Shown: in pieces, positions 22,056 to 34,000 of the stretch
Layout of the letters: every line of letters starts with the position of its first letter
How positions within the stretch are numbered: position 1 is the stretch's first letter
Translations under genes and position numbers: made by a program
From: Ditylenchus dipsaci
Lineage: Eukaryota; Nematoda; Chromadorea; Rhabditida; Anguinidae
DNA length: 64,000 nt
Assembly (NCBI GenBank): GCA_004194705.1
Contig: SADC01001393.1
Span: 1-64,000 of the forward strand
Reading direction: 5' to 3'
Notes under the pieces: model-generated
Database searches by the model: none
What the model saw: only the letters and a program-made list of their open reading frames with translations
Told to the model about the DNA's origin: nothing

Positions 22056-22490
22056 CATGGACAATACTTATTTTTCCGACTAAAACACTCTTTTCCGACT
22101 AATTATAATAATTACATTTTTCCTCAAGTTTTTATCTCAATTCTTCTAAAGTTTTCGCATCATCATGTAGCCCAGGATCTCAGCTTTCTAACGAGTTATC
22201 AAACTGAGGGAAAAATTTCGTGAATGAAAATATTTAAGGGTTTAAAAAGATAGCTGTTACTTTTTTCCACTCTTAAATCTCTATTGTTCGAACAATTGTC
22301 TTCATTATTCAGTGGAGTTTGATGACTCTTTAGAAAGCTGAGATTCTGAGCTACACGAGAACGCTAAAAATATTAAAAATTAAGAAAAAAACTCGAAGAA
22401 AAATGCAAATGAAAAATTAGTCGGGAAAAAGAGTGTTTTAGTCGGAAAAAAGTATTTTAGTCGGAAAAAGAGCATTGTCCTTTAACATGT
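22056..22490. mobile_element. Palindromic MITE with tandem TTTTCCGACTAAAA ends
   Basis: The ends carry two or three TTTTTCCGACTAAAACACTC-type words in inverted orientation. The core GATCTCAGCTTTCTAACGAG faces an inverted copy. The core is shared with the palindromes at 14,735 and 34,672. Confidence 0.8.
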
Positions 22491-22589
22491 CGTGATGATT
22501 GATTCAGCAACCAATATGCTTCATCAATAGAAAAAAATCATAAAATTCGTGAAAATTCGCAAAAAATCTTACATAAACAAAAGGGTAAT

Positions 22590-23105
22590 ATTTAATTCTG
22601 CCCCTAATTGCGGTGAAAATGCCCCCTAATTGGAATCGCCTCCTAATTTTTTCTCTCGTCGTTTTTATTCAAAATTCTGCGGGAATTCAAATTTTCTAGT
22701 CAGAAAATAATTTGGATTGGTCAGAATGCTACCTCGGAATGGCTAGAAGCACCTGAAAATTGGTTTTTTGGAGATTTACTAAAGGGGGGGGGGGGTGAAC
22801 TTTTTACGAATATTCGATTGTGCGGATCAGAATTCCGGTCCGATCAGCTGAATCACTCAGAATTTCATCCGGAACCACTGAAAACCACCATAAACCTGGA
22901 ATTCTGAGCGACTAAGCCCATCGCAGCGGAATTCTGATCCGGTCAACCGAATTTTCGCAAAACGTTGCCCCCCCTTTTAGTAAGCCCTCAAAAAACCAAC
23001 TTTCAGGGCTTCTGGCCGTTCCGGGTGGTATTCTGACCAATATAAGTTATTTTCTGACTAAAAAAATTTGAATTCCCGCAAAATTTTGAATAAAAATAAG
23101 AGCAG
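22590..23105. repeat. Palindrome with G-tract and GCGGAATTCTGATCCG core
   Basis: Arms 22,660-22,880 and 22,890-23,105 are inverted, sharing TTCAAAATTTTGCGGGAATT (approximately) and CCAATTTTCAGG/CCAACTTTCAGG. The left flank 22,590-22,650 carries a terminal module of the 14,735 family without its partner. The core resembles 6312-6540. Confidence 0.75.
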
Positions 23106-23106
23106 A

Positions 23107-25054
23107 TAGAAAGTGGTTTCCCTAGCCACCCTGAGGCTTAGTGGTCTTAATGGTCTAATTTATGACTACTACCAGGATTTGAACCTGTTTGAAAGTTACA
23201 AATGGGCGCTTTTTGGGACCAAATGACCGGGGACGAAAAGACCTCGCCTTTAGAAAATCAACCATGCTGAACACGAATCCGACTCCATATTTGAAGGTTC
23301 ACGTATAAATCACTGAAAAACTATCGAAAAATAAAAAATACTTTGATAGGATACGTAAAATTTTTTCTTGACATAATTGAAGTTCTAACACCGGGCTCGT
23401 GTTCAGCATGGTCGATTTGCATTTAAAACTGCTCTTAAAATTGAAAAATCACTATAGAATTTCAAACTCCGCTCAAGACAAAAAAGATTTACTTGAAAAA
23501 TTGAGTATCCTATTGTATCCAAATATCCTGAATAGGATGTATATCCCAAATAGGATATTGGGATATATCCTAATTAGGATAAAAATCCTAAATATGATAT
23601 TAGGATATATCCTAAACATGACTTATATCCTATTTAGGATGTATATCCTAATTAGGATATTAGGATACTTTAGGCTATCGAAAATATCCTAAAATATCCT
23701 ATTTCATAGTGAATAGGATGCTTTTCTCATCCCTGCTCGCGGGAACTAAGAAAACGCAATAAACACCTTTGAGAAATATTTTTCCTAGGCTGAGGTATAG
23801 GTCTCAAAGTCGAGGAGGCCTGAAAAATTGAGTATCCTATTGTATCCAAATATCCTGAATAGGATGTATCTCAATTTTTTTTGTTGAATTAACTTATTAC
23901 GGAAGTGTGTTTTTAATTAGGTTTTATTAATGTATGCCCGATTGATTAATAAATCCGCAAAACGGTGAATTTAAAATATTTTTGCTCCGCACGTATTTTT
24001 CTAACTCCAACTGTTTCTAACGGTCTCTAACTCCAAGTCGAGGAGGCCTCCTTATTAGAGCGAGCCGACTTATTAAAGGAAATACGGTATGTCCCCGAAG
24101 GGGTCGCAGGAGGCTTGGGGGCTTGGAGTTAGAGACCGTTAGAAACAGTTGGAGTTAGAAAAATACGTGCGGAGCAAAAATATTTTAAATTCACCGTTTT
24201 GCGGATTTATTAATCAATCGGGCATACATTAATAAAACCTAATTAAAAACACACTTCCGTAATAAGTTAATTCAACAAAAAAAATTGAGATACATCCTAT
24301 TCAGGATATTTGGATACAATAGGATACTCAATTTTTCAGGCCTCTCGACTTTGAGGACCTATACCTCAGCCTAGGAAAAATATTCTCAAAGGTGTTTATT
24401 GCGTTTTCTTAGTTCCCGCGAGCAGGGATGAGAAAAGCATCCTATTCACTATGAATAGGATATTTTAGGATATTTTCGATAGCCTAAAGTATCCTAATAT
24501 CCTAATTAGGATATACATCCTAAATAGGATATAAGTCATGTTTAGGATATATCCTAATATCATATTTAGGATTTTTATCCTAATTAGGATATATCCCAAT
24601 ATCCTATTTGGGATATACATCCTATTCAGGATATTTGGATACAATAGGATACTCAATTTTTCAAGTAAATCTTTTTTGTCTTGAGCGGAGTTTGAAATTC
24701 TATAGTGATTTTTCAATTTTAAGAGCAGTTTTAAATGCAAATCGACCATGCTGAACACGAGCCCGGTGTTAGAACTTCAATTATGTCAAGAAGAAAAAAT
24801 TTTACGTATCCTATCAAAGTATTTTTTATTTTTCGATAGTTTTTCAGTGATTTATACGTGAACCTTCAAATATGGAGTCGGATTCGTGTTCAGCATGGTT
24901 GATTTTCTAAAGGCGAGGTCTTTTCGTCCCCGGTCATTTGGTCCCCAAAAAGCGCCCATTTGTAACTTTCAAACAGGTTCAAATCCTGGTAGTAGTCATA
25001 AATTAGACCATTAAGACCACTAAGCCTCAGGGTGGCTAGGGAAACCACTTTCTA
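23107..25054. repeat. Near-perfect 1.95-kb palindrome
   Basis: The two halves mirror each other about position 24,078.5. The segments 23,399-23,692 and 24,465-24,758 encode identical 97-residue frames on opposite strands. Within each arm lie the TTCAGCATGGTCGATTTGC module (23,400 and 24,760), a stretch of TATCCTAATTAGGATAT words (23,510-23,700), and near the axis a pogo-type end (AAGGAAATACGGTA) with a CCCCGAAGGGG hairpin. No coding content is believed. The high arm identity means recent origin or ongoing arm-to-arm conversion. Confidence 0.9.
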
Positions 25055-25890
25055 CTTTCACGTTAAAAGTAGCCAAAATGCCTTAGGACATTATTTTGGG
25101 CATTTTCGGGCCAGGGGGGATTGTGTACTTTAGCTAAAAGTGGCAGAGTACTCATTTTCTGTTCACTTTTCAAATATTTAGGATTTTGTCGGGTGAGGGT
25201 TAAACAGGACAGGTACCACCCAACATTCAGACGGTCTTAGCTAAACGTAAATTGATGGCCTACCATAGGTTTTGCTCCACTTCTTACACTAAATAATGAT
25301 ACTTTTAAATACTCTGTTTTTATGAATTATGTTTGAACATCAAATCTTAATTCACACAAAATATCTCTCAAGTTTGACCTCCAGCTTAGACCAATCAATT
25401 GACTAAATCAATTTTTAAAATTCAATTCCGTGGATTCATTTGAATGATTTTTTTGACATTTTATTGCTCAATTGTTTAGGCTTGCATGTAAAACATAAAA
25501 ACTATTCCTTTATTTATCTAATCAAGTTGCCTGCGGCTTTATTTTTTTAACTTCCCAAAAATCGGTGAAAATGTGGAACGATCTTTAGGATATATAATGT
25601 ATAAAACCAAAATATAAAAAACGGAATTGGTAGAGCTCGTGCGAGTTATGAAAGCGCAATGAAAAGCATTGCAAAATATTTACTCCGCCCGGAGATACAG
25701 CTTCTCAAAGTTAAGCGGGATCTATTCGATCAAATACGTCATTTTGATATGTGATATTTGGAGCACTTCTCGGAAGCGGCTAAAGAGACTCTAATATCGT
25801 AGGTGATTTTTAGTATAAGAGCATCTCTGCAGACCGGCCCTAGTAGCTCTTATACCCATGTTTGACTGTACTTAATTTTAGCTCAACCTC
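25055..25890. other. Intergenic with fragments of Tigger and pogo families
   Basis: About 25,560-25,720 repeats words also seen at 29,440-29,650 and 23,750-23,830 (GGAATTGGTAGAGCTCG, GCAAAATATTT, CTCAAAGTTAAG). A pogo-type right end TTTGACTGTA finishes near 25,870. The rest is unassigned. Confidence 0.45.
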
Positions 25891-26092
25891 TTTAAAGGGC
25901 CATTGCCGTCCCGACAACGAGAATTTCAAGTGTTTGAATTGGCGCGGGACAGTTCTCTTTCGTCTTTCATTGTACTCTTTTGAGTCATTCGAAGCAAGTC
26001 AAAAGAGTACAATGAAAGACAAAAGAGAACTGTCCCGCGCGAATTCAAACATTTGAAATTCTCGTTGTCGGGACGGCAATGGCCCTTTAAGT
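25891..26092. mobile_element. About 200-bp TTAA hairpin MITE
   Basis: TTAAAGGGCCATTGCC at the left and its reverse complement ending TTAA at the right. The arms are near-perfect inverted repeats of about 95 bp, with a loop around TCATTCGAAG. The ends match the 248-1807 element, so this is its miniature relative. Confidence 0.8.
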
Positions 26093-26119
26093 AAAGTTTA
26101 TTTTCCTGGAATCTCAAGT

Positions 26120-26715
26120 CAAACTATAGAAATGGGAGCATTGCCATCTAGCAGCCAGCCAGGCAAATGTTGGTATTTTGAGTGCATGACGCAAAGCATG
26201 CCCCTTCCCCTATTCGACAATGTATGGGCTGGCGAATAATGAATAATAACATTTGTGATGCCTTCTTACCATTCCTTTTGAGCAGCAATGGCTGCTACAA
26301 ATTTCCCCTTTATTCTAGCTACTTTTTATAGCTTTACGTTTTCCTCAATTTTCGCTATATTTGCTATTTCTATAATTTAATTCAGAACGTTTTGTTTTGA
26401 ATAGTTTTATGAAGTAAATGAAGTAAGCAAATAGACATGTGTGTGTTCAGGTCTATTGATTGATTGTTTTTTTATCAATTTTTAAAGTCAGCCGTCCAGA
26501 TTAATTGTTTACCTGGTTTCTCTGTATGATTTTTGTGCTGTTTGTTGTTTGTTTGTGTCTTTTTTTGGCAACAATTGCTGCCGGGTTCAATTTTCAGTCA
26601 GTGCGATAGCCTTTTTGGCAAAGACTTATAATTAAGTGTTTATTTTTATTCCCGCCATTTTTTTAAATTCAAAATAAATTGAAGTAAATAAATTGAATTT
26701 TTGACTCTAGTATAC
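26120..26715. other. Unique-looking non-repetitive island
   Basis: There is no inverted repeat. It contains CATCTAGCAGCCAGCCAGGC, TATTGACAATGT-like and AATTGCTGCC words and ordinary base composition. It may be regulatory or 5' flank of the gene at 28,093; no exon was identified. Confidence 0.35.
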
Positions 26716-27460
26716 AGTGGCGGACAAAAGTTTCCGTTCGACACGTTTTTTCAGTTTCCTCAACAAACATCTGGCAATAAAACAGCCGTATTGTGAGATA
26801 AGAAAAAACTGAATATACCCAAAAGTGCTCGGCTACTCAAGGGCTAAAAAAACTGCCTATTAATACTTGGTTTTACTTTCAAATTTTTTGGATTTTTGCA
26901 TTAAGTTTCAAAAAAGGCCAGAAAAACACATCGGACAAAAGTTACCAGTCAATCAACAAACCATTTACTTTGTATATGGTAACAGAACCATTTGCATGAA
27001 TAACAGCTTAACAATATAAGCCCTGAATCTTAGCTACAATTTGTTAGGTCAAACTTTTCTTTGTGATTATTCTGAGAAAAGTTATGACCATCAACAGAAA
27101 AGTGTCGATTTATAGTCAAAATCAAAGAAAATCGAAAGAAAATGGTTGTTTGGTCGCATAAATAATAACTTTTCTTTGAAGTTTTAATATCAAAAGCTAC
27201 CAGTTAATGCACTTTTCGAAACTTTAATAATTTCTCTACACAATACATGTCAGCCTTTTTTCAAGGATTGCACAGGGTTGAAGTTGAAAGAAGTAAGAAT
27301 GTCCCAAAATAAGGCAAAAATAGAGGTTTTTTTACTTCTTTCAACTTCAACCGTCCATTTCTCAGCTCTGTGCAATCCTTGAAAAAACCTTGACATGTAA
27401 TTTTGTAGAGAAATTATTAAACCTTCGAAAAGTGCATTAACTGGTGGCTTTTGAGGCTGA
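26716..27460. mobile_element. Tc1-like end plus internal palindrome
   Basis: TACAGTGGCGGACAAAAGTT at 26,714 is a typical Tc1/mariner-type terminus, and GGACAAAAGTTACC recurs at 26,934. A palindrome at about 27,180-27,460 follows, with AATTTCTCTACA and TTGCACAGGGTTGAAG facing their inverted copies around 27,316. No transposase is visible. Confidence 0.5.
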
Positions 27461-27532
27461 TGCTTTTGAGGCTGATCCAGGCTGATGCTGAAAATTTGAC
27501 AAACGTGGATTTCACTTGAAAAAGTGGCTAAA

Positions 27533-27705
27533 TTCTAGTATACACCCTTTACTCAAGTCTAGTATACACCATTCAGTCAAATTAGCTTGGGGGACAAAGA
27601 CAATTTTTTTTTAATTTTAATTGAAAAAATTTGCCTTGGTCCCCAAGCTAATTTGACTGAAGGGTGTATACTAGACTTGAGTGAAGGGTGTATACTAGAA
27701 CTGCT
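27533..27705. repeat. Hairpin with duplicated CTAGTATACACC ends
   Basis: Each arm has two copies of TCTAGTATACACC followed by GTCAAATTAGCTTGGGGACC. The loop side carries the GCCTTGGTCCCC word that recurs throughout the window. Confidence 0.75.
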
Positions 27706-28092
27706 CCGAAAAAGTTTTTTCAACTCTAAATTGCTACCCTATTTTTTAGGAAAAATCTGCTCCTGGCAATTTTCAATTTGGCAGATTCCGTTTCGGCAAA
27801 ACATACGTTTGGCAAATTTCGTTTTTGCAAGGTTTCTCTTAGCCGTGGGATAGAGCCTTTTTAAAAATATCAAAATGCCTGAAAATAGATACTTTGACGA
27901 GAGATTCACATATTTTCACGGATGTTTAAAATTTGGGCCTACAAAAGTGTGGCGATTCAAGTTTGACCGTGTAATTGTTTTTCTGTCTCAATCAAGTTTG
28001 CTCTCTATTTGAACTGGCTTACGAGTGTTAGAATTTTTTCTGATTTAATGGGTGCAAGACATTAACTATCTACCTGTTAAGCAGCTACTACC

Positions 28093-31000
28093 ATGGTGGC
28101 CGGAGGTATGGACGACCTGTCAGTGTTCAGGGACAAACTAATCTCACTGGTCGACCTATTGCCTGATGAATCAGCCAAGTTGATGGACCAGAGGCCCAGA
28201 TTTGCTCACGCTGTCTTGGTTCTAGCTAATCAGGACTTACCCGGCGAGATACTCAAGGTAGGACTATTGGCTAACAACAAAATTGACTAATCTTAAAAAC
28301 AATGGTAAAAAATTCAAGCGAGAAATCTTATAATTTTTTAAAAAGTCGATGAGCTATTTTAAGCTAATTTTTTTAAGTCAAAACTACCGTAGAAATGGCT
28401 GCTACCTTTTTAAATTAATAATTAAATTTAGGCGAACTACATCAAACAACTGGACCCCTACTGGATCCAGACCAAAGGTACTCCCCTATCCAGCCCCTCA
28501 CAGCCCATCCAACTGTTCAACCAGCAAAGCTTGCATCTCCAGACCTCCAACCAGGACACTCAGACAGCACCCTTCCAATGGTCCTCCAATCTTGAAGACA
28601 AAATGGCTGGACCAGGCCAGAAAATGACATCTTCTGAGACTTCCGTGTTTGCAGCGGCGGCGAAGACATCAGGTATTTTGTCGCAGACTGGTGAAACTCA
28701 AACGAAAATTACCTGGTTGCTGCTATATATTCCGACGCCACTTGCACATACTACTACACTCCCCTCCCCCTAAATCAACTTTTTTTAAATTTTTCCGAAC
28801 ACCCTATATCGACTCAAAATGCCCAAAACTCAATTTTTTATTGACCCAAACTCGAAAAGAAATTCAGAAGCCATTTTGAGTCGATAAAGGGGTTTTCGGA
28901 AACACTTTAAAAACAGTTTATTTGGGGATTGGTGATGTATATGCAAGTAGCGCCTAAATTCCTAATTTCACCCAATTTTAGCCAATCCCCACCCCTTCTA
29001 CAGTCCATAGAAGTGCCTATCGAGTTAAAACAGCTTCTTATCCTCCCGTATCTTCTAAACCCCAGGAAGTGCAGATTAGAAATGTAGCAGTAGTCAGAGA
29101 AGAGGAGCAGGAATCAGGAGGTGGACTATTGGGCAGGGCAGTCAATAGAACACAAGCTGCTGCTGCCAGAAGTCCATGCACTAAATGATTGAGATCAGAA
29201 GAGATGTTGTGGCTGATCTGAGACCATTGGAGCAGGTGTATACTGAAACTCACATCAAAAGGTTTGCTGATTTTCAAGATTGAGCTTGGGATTATACAAG
29301 AAGGTTTTCAGCAGTTATCTAAGGAGTCAAGTAGAGCAAACTCCTTTTCCATCTCAAGATAGGTGGGATTTTTTGTAAAAAATCGATTATTATTGCAACA
29401 GATAATTTTTCAAAATAAAATCAATACTTAGCGTATTTCCTCTAGCTCCGCCGGGAGTTTTTTTTGGATTTCCAAAAATCGGAAAATTTTGAGGTCTATT
29501 TTGAGATTTTCGGGTGCTCAACCAAGATATAAAAACTGGAATTGGTAGAGCTCGCTAGATTAAAAAAACGCATTAAACAGCTTTGCAAAATATTTTCTGT
29601 GGGTAGAGATATAGGTCTCTAAAGTTGAGGGGAGTTAACAGAGCAGGGGGAGCTATTAAAGGTAATACGGTATTTCGTTTTTACCCCATGTTATTTATCT
29701 GTGGTTTTCGAAAATTCAGTCAACTAATCTACATATATTTAAAAAGTTTCTGCTTTTCTAAATACAGGGTGTGCAATAAAAACTGCAGCCTTTTTTAAAT
29801 TTTATTCAGCGACTATTTAATAGGCAATTTTTTCATGAACAATTTTCAGCCAATACTTTATCTTTTAGCCCTGAATCTCCTCTGTCAAATGCGCTATTGT
29901 TTGTGATATTCTGATTCAACAAAGTGTGAAAAATAGGCATAATGCCCCTCAGGGTCCAAAAATTTCAACAGAGTGGACCACGGCATAAATACAAACCAAC
30001 TTTATTTTTAAGTTTTTCGCCATAAAATATGATGATTCATTAAAAATATGCTTTACGACTAATTTTATCGTAAAAAACTCAAAAATAAAGTTGGTATGAT
30101 ATTTTTAGGGTTTAAAACTGCAACATTGTGCCTTGGTCCCCCTGTTGAAATTTTTGGATTCCTAGAGGCATTATGCCTATTTTCACACTTTATTGAATCA
30201 AGATATCATAAACAATGCCACATTTGACAGAGGATATTCAGGGCTAACAAGTAGCGTATTGTTTGAGAACGTTAATTAAAAAATTGCTTACTAAATAGTC
30301 GATAAATAAAATTTCGAAAAATGCTGCAGTTTTTATTGGACCCTTGTATATTGACCACACCTCTCTATATTCGAAAAGCCTGAGTTCACTTTATAATTAT
30401 GATAACTACACGACACCGGCTCCAGAATTAAGAAATAAGGGTCCAGAAATAAGGTGGTTATGTAAGTGGTTCACGGCTCAAATTAAAATATGTCGCTTCT
30501 ATCTTTTTCAGTTGATCTTTTTTCCTATTTTGAAGCCATTTCTTTAATCTTTTGAATGTCGTATAAAACTTGACTGAATTATTGTATATAAATCAGCATT
30601 TAACTTCAAACACTTGTGATATCATTTTGAAAATTTGACAGGATTTTCATCATTTTAACTGGTCAAAAATTTTAATAAATATCGCACGTTACAAAAAATT
30701 CTCAGTTTCATCTTGTAACGTAACGCAAGAGCTACAAAATCTGATTCCCAAAATGATTTTTAAAATCCGAGTGTTGAGAAATGCCTTTTGAAAAAATCAA
30801 TATTTTTGAAAAATGACCAAAATTCCAGTTTTTTCAATTCTTTCACTTTTTAAAAACATGGATTTTTTAAAAAGCCATATCTCGGCACTCAGATTTTTAA
30901 AAATTTTATGTAAATTGATTTTCGTAGCTCTTGAACTGCGCTACAAGATAATATCGAAATACTGCGGAAGTGCTGAGGCTTAAGTAAATTTTCGGACCAG

Positions 31001-34000
31001 TTAAAGTGATGAAAATGTTGTCAAATTTTCAAAATGACATCACAAATGTTTAGAGTCAAATTGTGATTTATATATGATAATTCAGTCAAGCTTTACACTT
31101 CATTCGAAATTTTAAAAAGACCTTTAAAATGAAATAAGGATTGGCTGAAAAAGATAAAAATTGACTGAGAAAAATCCACTTCAAAATTAGTCGGAATACT
31201 TTCCGAACGACCTAATAGAAATAATCTAAAAAATACCTCTCAAGCTCTTTTTTAAACCTTTTGATATCTACATTTCTCAAATTACCCAGCGCAGTTTGAT
31301 AGCTCACTATTAAGCCAACTTCCAACATCTACAAGAAAACACAAAAAAAATTGGCACTTATCGGGTTGGGGGGGGGGGGGGGGGGTTTTTCACTTATATA
31401 AAAATAGTGTTTAAATGACTCCTAAGTAATTTTTATATGCTTAAAACGATAAAAAAGTTATTTTTTGACATTTTTCCACACAAAAATAGATTTTAGAAAA
31501 AATTTTTTTTGACTGAAATTCGACTTTTTGCCTGGTCCCCCAAGGCAATCCAACCTGAAAGGGTACCTGGAAACCACAAAAAGATGGAATTTGAACATAG
31601 TTTTGTTGACTGGGCCTACCGCATAAAGAAACTCTGGTATGCATACACTTTTATGCATCCAGAGTCACTTACGAGTGATTTGCGTCTAAGGTATGTGGGT
31701 GTGCGCATCTCAACCCCAAGCAACCAAGCCCCCTGCGCCCCGAAGGGGCGCAGGGGCTTGGTTGGTTAGAGATGCGCGCACTCACTTACCTTAGACATAA
31801 TTCCGAGCAAGACTCTTGATTAAAAATGCATAAAGAGACTCTTTTTGCCCAGCTCCAGTGACCAAAACGGGGTAGAATACCTTAATACAAGGAAATTTGC
31901 CTTGGTCCCCCAAGGCAAAAAGTCAAAAATTTTTTTTCCAAAAATACCATTTTTTGTGTGAAAAATGTTAGAAATTGACTTTCTTATCGTTTTAAGCATA
32001 TAAATATTACTTAGGAGTCGTTTAAACACTATTATATATATAAGGGAAAAAGCCCGGACCTTGACAATTTTTTTAAAAAAAAACTACACTAGGGGTATCC
32101 GGATGTTTTCGAAAATTCTGAAACGGCCATTTTGTTGCTCATGAGTTGTAGTGTCTGGGAAAAATACGAAAACTTTTTTTCGAAAAAAATTTCCCCACCA
32201 AAAGTAGAAAAATTCCGAAAATTTTTGTTTTTTTTCAGTTTTTGACCAAAAGTCAGGTTTTGGTGGGGGAACTTGGCTCTGTGGTCACGAGCTACCGTGC
32301 ACGTCACGATGTGAGACGTCGAATGGTATATGATGTTGAAAATTAAAAAGATTTATAAACCGGGTATATGGACCTCTGAAGTTGGGTACTCAAAAATTCA
32401 AATTTTTGAATTTCGCGCCAAATGCATTTTGAATGGCGCATTTGGCGCCAAACGTTTTTATATCTTCGAAAATGATGATATTAGAGAAAATACATACAAA
32501 AATGTTTATAAAAAATAATTTTTGAAAAAAAAAGAAATTCTGAAAATAAAATTTTAGCGCCAAAAAGTAGAATTTTTTTGTCTCTTAATGGTTCAAAAGA
32601 AGTAAATAGTTAATTTATTTGCATCAAGGCATCGTTCACAGTACAAATGTTGTACTTTTGCCACTTCTTACGTTTGCCAATTCTATGTTGAGCCGGAGGC
32701 TCAACATATATGTTTTTGATCTTTCCAGTTATATGATGCCGACCTTACTTAAAAAGCTGCTCATGACCTTTGAAACCTTACATCATTGGAAGCCTTGAAT
32801 ATCTTTGCCAAAGTTTTTATTTAGCCACCCTTCTTACTTTTGCCACCCCTTATTACATTTGCCACCTGTTATATTTGGCAACCTTTTATGAATTTTGCCA
32901 CCTGTGACAATTGGCGGCTTTTATTACTTTCCCCACCCCGTTTTATTTTGCCACCTGATTCGAAATGCTAGAATCAGGTATTAGCCGAAGGCTAACATAT
33001 ACAAGTCCCATTTCACAACCCTTTTGTCACCCCACCAGCTCGTTATATATATAAGGGAAAAAGCCCGGACCTTGACAATTTTTTTTAAAAAAAAACTACA
33101 CTAGGGGTATCCGGATGTTTTTCGAAAATTCTGAAACGGCCATTTTGTTGCTCATGAGTTGTAGTGTCTGGGAAAAATACGAAAACTTTTTTTCGAAAAA
33201 AATTTCCCCACCAAAAGTAGAAAAATTCCGAAATTTTTGTTTTTTTTCAGTTTTTGACCAAAAGTCAGGTTTGGTGGGGGAACTTGGCTCTGTGGTCACG
33301 AGCTACCGTGCACGTCACGATGTGAGACGTCGAATGGTATATGATGTTGAAAATTAAAAGATTTATAAACCGGTATATGGACCTCTGAAGTTGGGTACTC
33401 AAAAATTCAAATTTTTGAATTTCGCGCCAAATGCATTTTGAATGGCGCATTTGGCGCCAAACGTTTTTATATCTTCGAAAATGATGATATTAGAGAAAAT
33501 ACATACAAAAATGTTTATAAAAAATAATTTGAAAAAAAAAGAAATTCTGAAAATAAAATTTTAGCGCCAAAAAGTAGAATTTTTTGTCTCTTAATGGTTC
33601 AAAAGAAGTAAATAGTTAATTTATTTGCATCAAGGCATCGTTCACAGTACAAATGTTGTACTTTTGCCACTTCTTACGTTTGCCAATTCTATGTTGAGCC
33701 GGAGGCTCAACATATATGTTTTTGATCTTTCCAGTTATATGATGCCGACCTTACTTAAAAAGCTGCTCATGACCTTTGAAACCTTACATCATTGGAAGCC
33801 TTGAAGTATTTTTTCAATTGTGTTTTTACAGTCTGATAGCAAATATCGTGAGGATTCCGATTTTGCCGATCGTTTTTCAAAAACCTAATATTTTTGGCTC
33901 TAAAGACCAAAACCCCGCTAACCGGCACCCTTTTTAAAAATATGGTTCCGAGTTAGCGGGGTTTTGGTCTTTTAGAGCCAAAAATATTAGGTTTTTGAAA

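Noticed and set aside
24060..24140. A seventh UUCG hairpin module at the axis of the big palindrome
   Set aside because: CCCCGAAGGGG and GGAGGCTTGGGGGCTTGGAG are similar, but the GTGCGCGCATCTC stem and GTAAGT edges are missing, so it was not counted.
23399..24758. Two identical 97-residue open frames
   Set aside because: They are mirror images in the palindrome arms, run through TATCCTAATTAGGATA repeats and have no splice context, so they are not genes.
31685..31800. CRISPR-like or regularly spaced repeats
   Set aside because: The hairpin modules are scattered over tens of kilobases inside eukaryotic transposons, not clustered with unique spacers.
32036..33805. LTR retrotransposon
   Set aside because: The direct repeats enclose only about 250 bp with no primer-binding site, polypurine tract or coding region.
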